A stretch of DNA of 64,000 nt, from NCBI RefSeq assembly GCF_032854445.1, contig NC_088302.1, positions 8,363,338 through 8,427,337 on the forward strand. The letters run 5' to 3'. This document shows positions 46,052-57,894 of this stretch, piece by piece; position 1 is the first letter of the stretch; each line of letters opens with the position of its first letter. Under the pieces are notes generated by a model. It was not told the DNA's origin. It saw only the letters and a list, made by a program, of their open reading frames with translations, and did not search any database. Both the position numbers and the translations under genes were made by a program. The stretch is from Liolophura sinensis (Eukaryota > Mollusca > Polyplacophora > Chitonida > Chitonidae).

Positions 46052-48095
46052 CAGTGAATTTTGCTCTCATGTTTTTGTTTTTTCGTTTTAAGCTCATTAG
46101 TCTTTGACACTTGACAAATCGCAAATTAACCCTCATACATTCGCAGAAGAGTGGAGATGATTTTACAATGAAGCAGATTTCTAAAAACACTAGCACATTT
46201 CCTTGTAAAGCTGCTGACTGACTCTCTTCATCTTGGTGGGAAGAAATATGAACTATCTGCACGCTTGAATTTATTTTTTTCTTTCATCAATCGCTTTTCT
46301 TGCTGCCTTGCCAAGTTTTTAAGGAACTGGTCTGCTTAATTGAGAGATCGTTGAGTTTATAGGTCACCCAAACGTGGGACATTCGAGATAACAACTGAAG
46401 TATGCAACCATTTTAAAGGCCTCAACGAATTAAAGTTTGTTCGTTCCTGATTTTAATACGAAATGTTTAAAGTGACTGATTCGTTGATTGTTGTTTAGCT
46501 AAATTTTGCACTATACGGCCGAACAGGTGTTATGTAATATATATGTAATAAATATTTTAAAAGAATCATATGTGGGATGCTTATTAAGTAAAAAAAATGT
46601 ATGTCATAAAGTAAATGTTGTTTGATTGATATTTGACGTGGAACAAACTGTTTGCTGCAAGGTAAACATCTTCGAACATGAATCCAGGTATCTGACTTAC
46701 CTTCTTAATTACCTGACTCATCTATTTACTCATAAACGTTGAAACCGGACGCTGGATTCGAGCACTCGACCTCTTGGTCAAGAGCAACTTGTCTTCACCG
46801 CTGGAGATTGGTGTATATAATCCGACAGTTAGTTCGATAACGAACTACATTTTCAAAATATTCATACCTCTTTCTCCCATGGATTTTCTGTAAGTTACAG
46901 TTTATGCCTGTATGCAGTGTAAATAAGCTACACTGCGTCTCAAACCACGTCAATGGAATACAGATTTAGATGATATCTCACTCATTCACAAAAATGCTTC
47001 GTTCAGCTGCACTGTAAATCTATCATTATTAGCTTCATAATGTCTAAACGCTAGAGATTAAATAGCAATTCCTGAAACGTATTAATGGTTCGGTGTGATA
47101 AATAAATTGACAAAGGGGCTTCAATGAAGGAAATGATGGAGGACTAAAACGTCTAGAAACGTTTGTTAGAAACGCTCAAATACTGTAATCTGACTTGTCA
47201 AAGTTCCACATATTGTGACTTCCCGATCTGAAATCTTATTATCTGCGGTAAATCTTGTCATTTTAAATAATCGAAGCCATCCTTTGTTTCCACTATCGCA
47301 TATTATATCTGGTATAGAGTGAACTGAAATCATTGGAAAGATTAGACTGTGCCATCCTTCAGAAACGAAAACAACCACAGGGCATTAACGTAATAATGAT
47401 TTAGTGTTTCATTTTAAATCGATTTAAACCACAGTAAAGAGGTAATGAAACAGTTATTTCCTGTGTTATATCCTGTTTTCACGTGATCAGATTTGACCAA
47501 TTTGTTACTTTGATAGAAAGCCACTTATAATTTTTTTCTCTCATAACAGAACCGCATAGGTATGGCTACATCGCTCTACAAATGCGCAACCATGGGTTGG
47601 ATCATTTTATTGTCAAGAAATGAAAGCGACCATCATATGCTTTATCGAGTATCGCTGACACAGTGTAACATTCAATGATATCATGGTGTGTTGGTGTTTG
47701 GGCCATTACTTTTAAAGGGTTGACTTTTTCATGCCCATTTGCCAAGGTCAAAAGAACATGACGCCCCATGTAAAATATTTAAAAAAAGCAGTCTTACGTC
47801 AAAATACATAAAAACACAGGTATTTTTGAAAATCCCTGTGTCAAATGTTTTCTTGCGTTCGAGGTCTTCACAGTGTCAAAAAAAGCACCACAAACGTGAT
47901 CAAAATTCTAATTCGTTGCAAACTTTGGAAGCATGTGTGTCTGAGCGGGTTTTGCAAACGGTTAGAAACCCTAATGCTCCAGAAATATGAAATATTTCGG
48001 TATTTTCATGTCACTGTCCTGAGTGAATGGTACATTAGAATACAGTTTTCTGATTACATGTGTTAGTGGCTCTGATTTATATATAAATCTGTTCA
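46052..48095. other. Unannotated sequence, possible 3' UTR at the start
   Basis: The first 500 bp could be the 3' UTR of the candidate exon (GTAATAAATATT near 46543). A tRNA-like phrase lies in reverse orientation at 46741-46810 (see separate entry). Open frames at 47166-47378, 47739-47990 and 47971-48195 lack domains. Confidence 0.35.
46741..46810 (-). other. tRNA-like remnant, probably a SINE head
   Basis: Read on the minus strand it has GCTCTTGACCAAGAGGTCG, which could be an anticodon-arm-like hairpin, followed by GTGCTCGAATCCAGC, close to the B-box GGTTCGAATCC. The acceptor stem does not pair, so it is not a working tRNA gene. Confidence 0.25.
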
Positions 48096-48099
48096 TTAG

Positions 48100-48425
48100 G
48101 TCGGGGCTTAACGTCATACTCAAGAATATTCCACTTTCACGAAGGCATTCAGTTTGGCCGTAATAAACCACCGACCTTTGGGAAGTTACTGACAAACTTT
48201 CCCCGCATAAGCATATTTCACTTGCACACCGAGATCAGTATGTATGTGATAATAACAGGCAGCACCAAGAACCCGAGACCAATGGAAGCGTGGCTATGTC
48301 GCAGTTTTACTGTTCTAGGCGGCGTGGGGTATCAACTCCTTGTGTGTTTTAGGTATTGTTAAGGTATTTTCAGAGTTTTCAACACTATGGACGATGTGGC
48401 ATTAAGCCGTAATCAATCATTCAAA
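48100..48425. repeat. Fragments of two short interspersed families in head-to-head layout
   Basis: The left part (48103-48215) reads GGGGCTTAACGTCATACTC, then AAGAATATTCCACTTTCACG, like the 3' part of the SINE in minus orientation. The right part (48389-48424), read in reverse complement, gives GAATGATTGATTACGGCTTA ATGCCACATCG, the same start as the 55-bp insert at 34336. Together they form short, imperfect inverted ends around GGCTTAAnG. Confidence 0.5.
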
Positions 48426-48429
48426 CTGC

Positions 48430-49470
48430 TAGGGAGATTAAAACACATACACATCCCATCAAAAATACTGATAGTAAATTTATAACTTCAGTGTCCTGTT
48501 CATTCGGACAAAAGAAATATTATAGATAGAAATAGATTTACATATAAACTTGCATATAAACAAACACTGACTCTGCCTGTAAGTATAATAAAAGACTTAC
48601 AGTCTAGAGAGTAAAACGGGAGCAGTGGCATCAGTATGTTAATTAGTAAAGTTCATGTAACTGCCTAAACAGCAGCAAATTATTTCCCCACCTCACCCTC
48701 AGCATCATGGCACAAGCATAATTAGGTAAAATAAACGCACTGCTGTTTATTGCGGTTTATCAGGCCTCAAGGACGAGAAGTGCTCATCATGCCTTGTGTA
48801 AATTACATTTAACATACTATAACTCATATATATCTTTAATACATGCATGGATGACGAGGAAACCGTTACCGTGGATGGCATCTTGCAGAATGGGGAAGTC
48901 TTCCCTGTCTTCCGCCGGCGTCTATTTCAGAATTAAAGTCCACAGAATGTTGCAAAGATTGAATAAAGCGGCAGACATCGCTCATTCATCATCATGCTCT
49001 AATAATTTTGTTGTGTTTCTTTGCTTTCAGAAACAAAATACCACAACAAGCCATCGGGACATTCGATAAGAGAGTAGCAAGCTTTTCTTCAGAGGCAGAA
49101 GATGGATAGCATTTACCGACTTGGTTTGATAGATGGTGAGATAAAACCAGTGAAGCAGTTCTAGCCTCGGTAAACCGATGGTTTAAGCTGAGTGCAACAA
49201 GATTGCAGGCAAATGCCAAGTAAAACGTGTAATGATGTGACCCAATTCCGAAGTTAGAGTCTTATAATGACATTCACATTAATGCAGAGTGAAAAGAAAC
49301 CCTTAAGAATGATGGGTTCATTCAGAAAATTAATAACATGAAAGGAAATAAAAGGTAATAGTTAAGCGTTACCTGGGGTTACCTGAAAACCTGGGTATTC
49401 TGAGCGGAATTCTGGCAGACCTTTTCAGAAAGAGATCAGAAACGCGAAGATAATAAAGAAACGCCCTGGG
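48430..49470. other. Unannotated sequence
   Basis: Open frames on both strands (48794-49069 plus, 48992-49219 minus) have ordinary composition but no recognised domain and are not conserved elsewhere in the window. Confidence 0.35.
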
Positions 49471-49497
49471 TTTGTTGGAGCGTGGTATAGTGTACCG

Positions 49498-49628
49498 CAG
49501 TTATTACAGCGTACCGAAATCCATGTTTATTACAGCGCTGTGTTTATTACAGCGTACCATTAAGCGTGTTTATTACAGGTGTTTGTTACAGCGTACCGTG
49601 TTTATTAAAGCGTACCTCGTTTATTTCA
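49498..49628. repeat. Degenerate short tandem repeat
   Basis: GTTTATTACAGCG and GCGTACC recur about six times with irregular spacing of roughly 20 bp. The plus-strand open frame at 49472-49693 is explained by this repeat. Confidence 0.7.
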
Positions 49629-49639
49629 CCCCAGTGTCT

Positions 49640-50329
49640 CGAACAAACCTCGAATACGCCAATAAACAAACCAATCAACGCCAGCCAAATTAAACAACTT
49701 CATCGTTCAACATGCACACCATCCATGTAACTGTATTCCATGTAACAAATCGAGATTCTGCAGAGTAGTCGAGGTTCTACAGCAAGAAACGAGTAGAAAT
49801 TTGATCACAATAAATGATGATCATAAATTTCTCCATGATATGGGTAGATTTAACCACCGGTATTTTATCTGGACCTCACTCACAGCCTGTAGCCTGATTG
49901 ATAAGGACAGATAGAATGCCGCAGACTCTTTGACCACGTGACAGTCCAGGCCGTCCCTTAAAGCTTATCGTTCAGGAAATAATTACCGAGGGAAACCGGG
50001 ATCGAGAGCCTCATATCTGAGGGCAAAGAGCCGAGTCTTTGTTTGTATTCAACAATCCATGGTCATTAGAAAGTGTAGGGGGAAGGCATTTGTCCCTTTA
50101 AGAACCAGCGACTCTTCAGAAGGCTTTAAGTCGCACTTCTGCTGGAGTGATCGATACTGACACTCCACTACCAGCCAAGCCACACCGAACCGGACGGGCA
50201 AAACTCTCTGCGATGTCTTTATATGCTTTCTGCCTCTTGGAAAGCCCCATTAGCGCACTGACGGTGAAGTTGACAAGAAGTAAGTCTACATACTTCAGCA
50301 TTTTAACTCTAGAAAGTATTAGTTTTTGT
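49640..50329. other. Unannotated sequence
   Basis: Contains overlapping small frames on both strands at 50116-50301 and 50147-50368. None has a recognisable domain, and the sequence lacks convincing splice sites. Confidence 0.3.
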
Positions 50330-51110
50330 TGTTTTAGTCTTAGTAATGTGAATAATTATCTAGTTTGAGTAAATGAATAGTGTTTAGTATGAGTAATATA
50401 AATAATGTTTTAGTATGACTAATTTGATTACATTTATTTATTTATTTGATTGGTGTTTTACTCCGTACTCAAGAATGTTTCACTTATACGACGGCGGCCA
50501 GCAGTATGGTGGGAGGAGACCGGGCAAAGCCCGGGGGAAACCCACGACCATCCGCAGGTTGCTGAATGACTTTCCCACGTACGGCCGGAGACGAAGCCAG
50601 CATGAGCTGGATTTGAACTCACGGCCACCGAATTGGTGTGAGGCTCCTGGGTCATTACGCTGCGCTAGTGCGCTAACCAACAATTTGATTAGAGTTTAGT
50701 ATGAGTAATTTGAATAGAGTTTAGTGTAAGTAATATGAATGTTTTTATTATGAGTAGTGTGAATATAGTTAGCATAAATAATCTGAATGTTTTAAATGTA
50801 AATAATGTGAATAGTGTATTAGTATGAGAAACGTGGATAGTGTATTGTAATGCTTAATGTGAATAGTGTATTAGTATGAGTAACATGAGTAGTGTATTAG
50901 TATGAGTAACGTGAATAGTGTATTAGTATGAGTAACGTGAATAGTATATTGGTATGAGTAATGTGAATAGTGTATTAGTATGAGTAATGTGAATAGTGTA
51001 TTAGTCTGAGTAATGTGAATAGTGTATTAGTATGAGTAATGTGAATAGTGTATTGGCGTGAGTAATGCGTATAGTGTATTAGTATGAGCACTATGAATAG
51101 TGGTACAAAC
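50330..51110. repeat. Minisatellite, 26-bp unit, split by a SINE
   Basis: The unit ATGAGTAATGTGAATAGTG TATTAGT is most regular at about 50800-51090 and decays on the left, where units with TTTAGTATGAGTAAT continue to about 50330. A SINE with a 10-bp target duplication interrupts the decayed part at 50431-50681. Confidence 0.92.
50431..50681 (-). mobile_element. SINE, minus strand, inserted in the 26-bp array
   Basis: Flanked by AATTTGATTA at 50421-50430 and 50682-50691, a perfect 10-bp target duplication. In minus orientation the order is head (AGCGCACTAGCGCAGCGTAA, TGACCCAGGAGCC), B-box region, body, core and tail (AATAAATAAATAAATG). The first 20 or so bases of the tRNA head, including much of the A box, are missing, so it is slightly 5'-truncated. 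It is among the best preserved copies in the window. Confidence 0.93.
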
Positions 51111-52860
51111 TTTGGGTTATTCGCATTAAGTAACAACAAGTTGCATGTAACCTTTCCTCCAAGGGGTCATTATCCAACGTTATTTGGAAATATAACCCAG
51201 TTCTCATTGTTATTGTAGTGTTAGCCAATAATAGCTTATGTGAAAGTAACTCTGACAAGGACAATTTATTGACTGACTGTTTATGGTAAACAAAGTGTTG
51301 CACATGGTTGTTTGATGAAATTTTTACTCCTGTGAGAGCTAAATGGTAGTTGATTCTGTGAAACTGCCAACGTTGCATGAAGACAAATCGGCGACATCTT
51401 TCCTCTGGCGGCAACGACGTCAGGAAATGGTTCCTCTGTCCAAAACATGTAAAGCTAAGTTTAAAGCTACACCGGGAATAAAGACAACCTTTAATTCATT
51501 GCAGGAATTCTTTCAGTCTACATCGTCCAAAAGCTGTGACCGCCTCCTCGGATGGTAAAAAGCCAGTGTGAAAACCACAGGCCAACCTAAAGCGTCCATT
51601 CAGACAAGTCGGCATTGCAGACCATTTCAGTGCATCTGTGACATCGAACAGGTTGTCAAAGACATATCAACGTCACAACGACGAGCTAAACAATAAAGGT
51701 GAGGCAATTCACATTAATCTGCTAGACACATCAATAATCAAGTTTTACCTCCTAAGTAGATTTTCGAGTTATTGGGTATATTTATAACTCTGGGCATGTT
51801 TTTCTTATTTTGTCATTTTAGGAATACAGAGAGTTTGTACTATAATTTATTAGAATCGAAGTAATTTACACTGTCATTGTGAGATCGTTAATTCTGGGTA
51901 ACGCAGATCTCACGAGGAGCACACACATTAGATGGTGTCGGTAAAAATTACGATACCATATACTGTTTTGTGTAACTAATATATTACGTTTGTCGCTTGC
52001 ATGCGGTTAGGTTTCCTATCGCAAATGTTATAGCCGTCTGTTAATAGGCATTGCTGCTTATCTACCAGTAGCTAAAAGGGCTTTTCAACGCTGCAGCTCA
52101 GTCTGTGGACTTCCTATGATATACAAACTACTTTAACTGCAGTGCGAATGGCTTGAAGACATAATAGAAAATTCAAATGGATAAGCGAATGAATCAACTA
52201 CAAAAACTCACTCTTTTATCACCAATGCATATTGGTTTTCAAACATCCAATATAAAATGACCACAGCCTGGAGAGTAAAAGCAGAGAGGCGACAACAGTG
52301 TGATAGTTAGCAAATGGTCACACGATGAAATCTATTGTCAATAGTCCTCAGTCAGGGTTTTATTTCGAGTGTTGAGGTAGATGCTTAAATATTAGCAACC
52401 TATAGACACTCTATCACTATGGCTTTGGTAGAGTTATTGTTTATTTCCTTTAGAGAGTCGCCTGTATTCAGCTGTCCAAAATTGCCTTTAGTCAGTGACA
52501 CGTAACGACACAAGCTCTACACACTGACATGTTGGAAGTTCATATTCTTGCACAGGAAATTAAATTGAAACAGTTTTTCTAATTCATAAATTTAAACTGC
52601 ATAAGCCCAGTTTCGACGTCAAGAACTCATTGCTTCGGGGGATGTCATTATTATTCACACACCAGTGGCATGCTGTGCAGTGGGCTTGGAGAGTTATTTG
52701 TTTTGTAATAAGTGCACCATCATGCAATTAGAACAAACCTCACGCAGTAACACAGCCAACACTACACTCTCAGCGAATTGGCTACATTTTTTTTAACAGA
52801 ATTTCCTAACATCCAGTTTCAAAACCATACTGCCGTCAGATCATATACTAAAAGAGATAA
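51111..52860. other. Mostly unannotated; weak exon-like patch near 51500-51700
   Basis: A frame at 51569-51788 reads KPQANLKRPFRQVGIADHF and RLSKTYQRHNDELNNKG, with an AAAG|GTGAGG donor-like site near 51700 and acceptor-like CAG triplets near 51505-51515. A TGA interrupts the frame upstream. This is too weak to call a gene. The rest is AT-rich and featureless. Confidence 0.3.
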
Positions 52861-52868
52861 AATAAAAA

Positions 52869-53051
52869 AAAGCTCCTGCTGGCTTCCTCTTCGGTAGTAC
52901 GTGGGAAGGTCTATCAGAAACTTGCTGATGATCGTGGGTTTCCCCCGGGCTCTGCCCGCTTTCCACCCACCATAATGTTGGCCGCCGTCGTATAAGTGAA
53001 ATATTCTTGAGTACGGCGTAAAACACCAATCAAATAAATAAATAAATTTAA
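52869..53051 (+). mobile_element. SINE, 5'-truncated
   Basis: From AGCTCCTGCTGGCTTCCTCT through GTACGTGGGAAGG, GGTTTCCCCCGGGCTCTGCC, TAATGTTGGCCGCCGTCG to ACACCAATCAAATAAATAAA. The tRNA head is absent. Confidence 0.85.
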
Positions 53052-53289
53052 TAATTATGCCGTCACCCGAGGCAATGGGTTCTTACCGTCGAAACCGAGT
53101 TTATGGACTTTAACATTATTAATTAGAAAAACTGTTCTATTTTCACTTTCCTTGCATTAATCTGAACATCAAACATACCAATGTGTAGAGCTTATCTTGT
53201 TACGGGTCACTAATTAATGGCAATTTTGGTAGCCAATATGACTGAGTTTACAGACAGCTGAATATAGGATACTCTCTAAAAGAAATACA

Positions 53290-53472
53290 GGGGGCCTCCG
53301 TGGCTCAGTCGGTTAGCGCGCTAGCGCAGCGTAGTGACCCAGAAGCCTCTCACCAATGCGGTCGCTGTGAGTTCAAGACCAGCTTATGCTGGCTTCCTCT
53401 CCGGCCGTACGTGGGAAGGTCCGCCGGCAACCTGCGGATGGTCGTGGGTTTCCCCCGGGAAAAAAAAAAAAG
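53290..53472 (+). mobile_element. SINE with intact tRNA head, 3'-truncated and poly(A)-tailed
   Basis: Starts GGGGGCCTCCG with the A box TGGCTCAGTCGG at 53301-53312 and a B-box-like GTTCAAGACC at 53371-53380. The body runs to GGTTTCCCCCGGG and then stops; the normal core and AAATAAATA tail are replaced by a run of A. AAAGAAATACA at 53279-53289 and 53473-53483 forms an 11-bp target duplication. The head begins at the first base after the duplication, so the 5' end is complete. Confidence 0.93.
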
Positions 53473-53484
53473 AAAGAAATACAC

Positions 53485-54844
53485 AATAGGTAAAAAAATG
53501 AACTGATGTTAATTGCAATTTAGTAGGCGTCACTGCTGTGTTGTTATAACATTTAACATACAAACATATTAAAACGCTGCTAAGGGACCAGGCCCCAGGG
53601 ATGCTTAAGTTCACCAGCAGAATCCGGGTTTATGCAGAAATACAGGTCACTAATTTAGTCGTTCTAAATGCCCGCCAGTATTGCGACACACATAAATCAA
53701 ATAAATACACGAAGTAGCAAGAACGAACTTCAGAAACATATGTTTTGTTTGTTTGGTGTTATGGCCACAGAAGTCCCCCTTTGGAAAATAAGAAATAAAT
53801 TAATTACTTTACATATTGAAAGAAATTAAAATTAAATGTGATAATAACCGATGCTGTGGGAATCTGTGCAAAAAAATATTTTTCAAAACCAAGCCAGTCA
53901 AGTTTATTTTCCGGTCGAAGGATGCATAATGCGCAGCTGTTCTGCGAATCGACTGCCAAAAGCTATTGAGGCCATCACAATAATTGTTATCAAGAAATAG
54001 GATATAGAAAAAGACGACAATGCTTGATTCATGTTAGGACGTAATAAGTTTTCAAGATTTCTTTGAAATAAAGAAAGAGATCTGCAGTTCTTTAGACTCA
54101 AGGGCAATCTGTTCCATTCAATGGATCCTTTCAATTTTCAAATATTTCGCTTTCTCTTTATGAGATTTGTCTTTGGCAGAAAACTTCATGCACCGTTTTA
54201 GTAGCTACGGTTAAAAGCCCTGTACCGAATTGGCCTGAAGGTCGTCTGACAGATAATCACATATTTTTTCGTGCAGCTAAGATTCCTTCACGGTATCCTA
54301 CCGTTCTCAGACAGTTCAGCCAAGTTTGAATTACGGAAGCCAAAAAACGGCATCATTATGTAAATGTCAGTCACTGGTGACCAAAACACACTTGTTATCT
54401 AGCGATAGGCATCTCTTCAAATGACCGCCTCGTAACCGAGAGGTTTCCACGTTTTTTCGGTTAGATGGCTAATTAGGATGCCTTAACGCCACGTTTCAAA
54501 CAATTAGATTTGTTGAGACGATGTCGAAAGGCAGTTCACCCTGAGTCCCCGGATAGTCAAGTGATAGGCCAGATCACGTGATTTTCAACATGACCAACTG
54601 TCCAATTAAGTACGAACAAGTATCACCGGAGGTCATAAGGGGTTCATGCTCGTTGAAAGAATCAATTGTCATCCGTTAAGATTCGGCCGCGTTCTAATGC
54701 AAATTCCGCTAGCAATTTCCTCTTGTTGTCGTCATTTCTATTGACTTGGTCCATTACCTTTGGATGGCAATTGCTCACTAGTTGTTGTAAAACGACCACT
54801 CATGTTTCCTAAGTTTTATAGCTAATTAAGAAGAATTTAGCGGC
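53485..54844. other. Unannotated sequence
   Basis: No supported feature. The minus-strand frames at 53384-53614 (overlapping the SINE) and 53904-54134 have no domains. Confidence 0.35.
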
Positions 54845-55429
54845 TTAAAGGAGAAGAAAATTTAAATATCAATCAAATACCATTGCAAAGCGTATGCATT
54901 TCTTCGCAGGTGCAATCCATAAAAAATTTTAAAATGTGCCTCAAGTTGATAAATTATAAATAAAGTCAGCGCCAAAATCCGCTGTGGGCGACTCCATTTT
55001 GCCTAAGAACTAGTGCTGAAGTCTTCTGTGTTAGGAGGAGAAATGCCGGTGGAAACAGCCGAAGTGCCGTTCGTACATTTCCGGTAAAACTCTTCTTCCC
55101 AGAAGGTAGCAAGCGAACTGTACAATACGTTTTCCGCTTGGCGATCGGGAAACAGGAATGTTGGACGTAGGTTCCAAGTTTACAGGAACAAGCCGGCAGT
55201 TTTAACGACTCTCGCTGGCCCAGAGGCAACACACCCCCAGCAAACATAACAGGGTGTTAAAGATGGAGGACGCGTTGGACTCAGCGCTTTATGACAGCTT
55301 TGCCGTTTTAATGCTTTACGTGTATGGCGAGGAAAAATCGCAAAATTATGCGGCAGGCACCACCAGATAGAAAAAATGTCCTCTTTTCATCCTATAGTGT
55401 CATTTTAAAAAAAATTTCTTCTCCTTTAA
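54845..55429. mobile_element. MITE-like element with 19-bp terminal inverted repeats
   Basis: TTAAAGGAGAAGAAAATTT at 54845-54863 is mirrored by AAAATTTCTTCTCCTTTAA at 55411-55429; the reverse complement differs by one single-base shift. The interior, about 585 bp overall, is richer in CpG than its surroundings and holds a minus-strand open frame (54966-55247) and a 35-codon plus-strand frame (55263-55370). Neither resembles a transposase I know. A TTA/TAA at each edge hints at a 3-bp target like that of PIF/Harbinger, but the two do not match as direct repeats. Superfamily unassigned. Confidence 0.65.
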
Positions 55430-55566
55430 TGCTCACAGAACTGACAGATTCATCTGAAAACATTCAAGATGGTGTTGCAGAGTGACATTGATGAAGTAAC
55501 TGATCTAACAGGTGATCTCTTAAAACGGATAAATTTATCACTTTGTGACTTGTAACTTGTACATTT

Positions 55567-55690
55567 ATATATTTATTTATTTCATCGGTATTTTATGCGG
55601 CATTCAAGAATATTTCACTTACATTACGGTGGCCAGCATTATTGCGATAGGAAACCGGGAAGAACCTGCGGGAAACGTTAATCACAGTGA
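55567..55690 (-). mobile_element. SINE, minus strand, 5'-truncated and eroded
   Basis: TATTTATTTATTTCATCGG, GCATTCAAGAATATTTCAC, GGTGGCCAGCATTATTGCG and GGAAACCGGGAAGAACC match the reverse of the SINE core and tail. Confidence 0.75.
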
Positions 55691-55699
55691 CGGTTTTGG

Positions 55700-57185
55700 A
55701 TGACACATTCTCATATCTCTACCTTCAATGGTCTTAACACCTGCGTGATGTCTATTTCACCTGCAGGTGTCTCACATGAAACATACCGATATTGTGGGCC
55801 ACTGAGCGATGGGTTATGGTGGGGAAAATGAAGCCTTTGCTGCATGGAAATGTATTTGCATGTATTTATAGCTGTATTTACATTAGCTTGGTACAATGTG
55901 TGGGTAAGCGGATTTTGGCCCACTTGCCACTATTTTAGTCCTGTTTCGAACCCCTGGGATATTCCAGTCAAGAATTCGTTTTCAGGATTGACAGAGTTAA
56001 AAGCTTGATATACGTCGATACTAAGGATCTGTATTGATCCAGCAAGTCCAAATTTGCAACTGTTCTTCTACGTGGCCAATAATGGCCTATAAACACACTA
56101 GTTGACGGTGGTATGCAGGCTGAATTAGACAAGCAGACAGCCAAACATTCCATTAACAACCAATAAACCAATTACCTTTCGAATTAATCAACCAATCATT
56201 AAACCAATCAATAAATCATTCAAACATGAGTTTGACAATGGTCCTTGGCTGATAATATTGTAACACGTTTAATAGCATGTTCAGTTTTGTTAAGGAAGGC
56301 ATTTACTTGTAAGTGAAATCCACAGTTATGGTTGGTATTGACGGTCTTCTACAATCTGAAATGGGAGGGTGGCAGTAAATCGTATCGGCGGTGATATCAG
56401 GCTGTCCACGGTTAGGGTTTGGCCTTGGAGGACAAACGGTGGGATTACCGTGCTAGTAGATGGGGACGTTAGGGGCCATAAAACAGGAATAACACATGAA
56501 CCCGGCAAGCCCAGGAAAGACAACAGGCCATTAAGTATAGTCTTGTACAATCTTTAGCACTCATCCCAGCTCAGTAAGTCCTTGGTGTTTGTGTCTACTG
56601 GAGTTCCTCTCGTGGAATTTATCTGTCGATCAAGGAAAGAGCAGATCTTGCAGTGAGGACCGGGCGGGATTCAAGGGATCAAGGCAGGGTTAATGTTGAC
56701 CTGTTTCGCCGCGACGGGGCACGGCTTGCCAGCACGCTGACTCTTACCCGCCATCCCAGTCACTTGACGTCCACTGCTGTCAACAAATCATCTAACTATA
56801 CATACATAATTGATTCAGTCCAGCTATATTAAGCGTTTGCCTCAACAACTTCTCATTGGAGCCTCAAAACGTACGTCCTTAAATCTTCAGTGGTGCGCTA
56901 TATAGAACGATAATGCAATATTTTTCTTAATTTAAGTAGATGTGTCAAATCCAGACTCCCTAGACAGCTGCAGAGGTTTCAGTCGGCAAACATGTTAATT
57001 CGGGCATAGAAACGCCATCTTTTTTCACATTGTCTTATTATATGTAATATTGTATTTTATGTGCATCGTGAAAATTTAACTTGGCTTGCACTTTACAATG
57101 AACAAATCATGACGTTATCTCATTTTAAAGCCTGGCCAGCTTCAATGTCCCTATGTTTACTGAGAGGCCTCATCGGAACACCATA
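55700..57185. other. Unannotated sequence
   Basis: The minus-strand frames 55711-55923, 55968-56171 and 56326-56550 have no recognised domain. The last is hydrophobic and overlaps a plus-strand frame, typical of chance. No element is seen. Confidence 0.3.
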
Positions 57186-57189
57186 CCAA

Positions 57190-57890
57190 AATCATAAGAC
57201 ACCACGCCTAACCCAGTTACGGTGCACTACCAACGATGCGACAACAGACACCACGTCTAAACCAGCCACGGTGTACTACCAACGATCCTACCAGCAGACA
57301 CAAGGCCTCAACAAGTCACAGTGTGCTACCAACGATCTGCCCAACAGACACCACTTCTAAACCAGTCACGGTGTACTACCAACGATCCTACCAACAGACA
57401 CCACACCTCAACAAGTCACAGTGTGCTACCAACGATGTGCTCAACAGACACCACGCCTAAACCAGTCACGGTGTATTACCAACGATCGGACCAACAGACA
57501 CCACGGCTCAACCAGTCACACCCAACAAATACAGTGTCTAAACCAGTGACAATATACTGCGAACGATCCTCCCAACAAATACTGCAAATACTTCACAGTA
57601 AACTGCCAGCGTTCCGACCAACAGTATCTGTCGTGACACCTCAGCCAGTAAACGGGCCTGACTAACAAACACATGCTTCACCCAGTCACAGTAGACTGCC
57701 AACGATCCAACCGACAGATACCACGCCTCAGCAAGTCAGCGGACCCGACTAACAAACACAAAGTCTTAGCCTGGCACAGTATATTGCCAACTATCCAATC
57801 AACATACATCATGCTTCAACCAACCAACTATTCAACCGACATACACCACGCCTCACCTGGTCACAGTTTACTGTCAATGCCTCACACAGT
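57190..57890. repeat. Minisatellite, 50-bp unit, about 13-14 copies
   Basis: The unit AACAGACACCACGCCTAAAC CAGTCACGGTGTACTACCAA CGATCCTACC recurs. It is most regular at 57240-57500 and degenerates toward 57890. Three overlapping plus-strand open frames (57061-57933) are by-products: 50 is not a multiple of three, so the same protein motif appears in successive frames. Confidence 0.92.
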
Positions 57891-57894
57891 CAAA

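Noticed and set aside
53290-53385. Genuine tRNA gene
   Set aside because: A and B boxes are present, but their spacing is too long, the cloverleaf does not close, and the sequence continues into the SINE body.
56326-56550. Overlapping open frames on both strands in a less AT-rich patch
   Set aside because: Both strands open over the same stretch with no splice sites or recognisable family; most likely chance.
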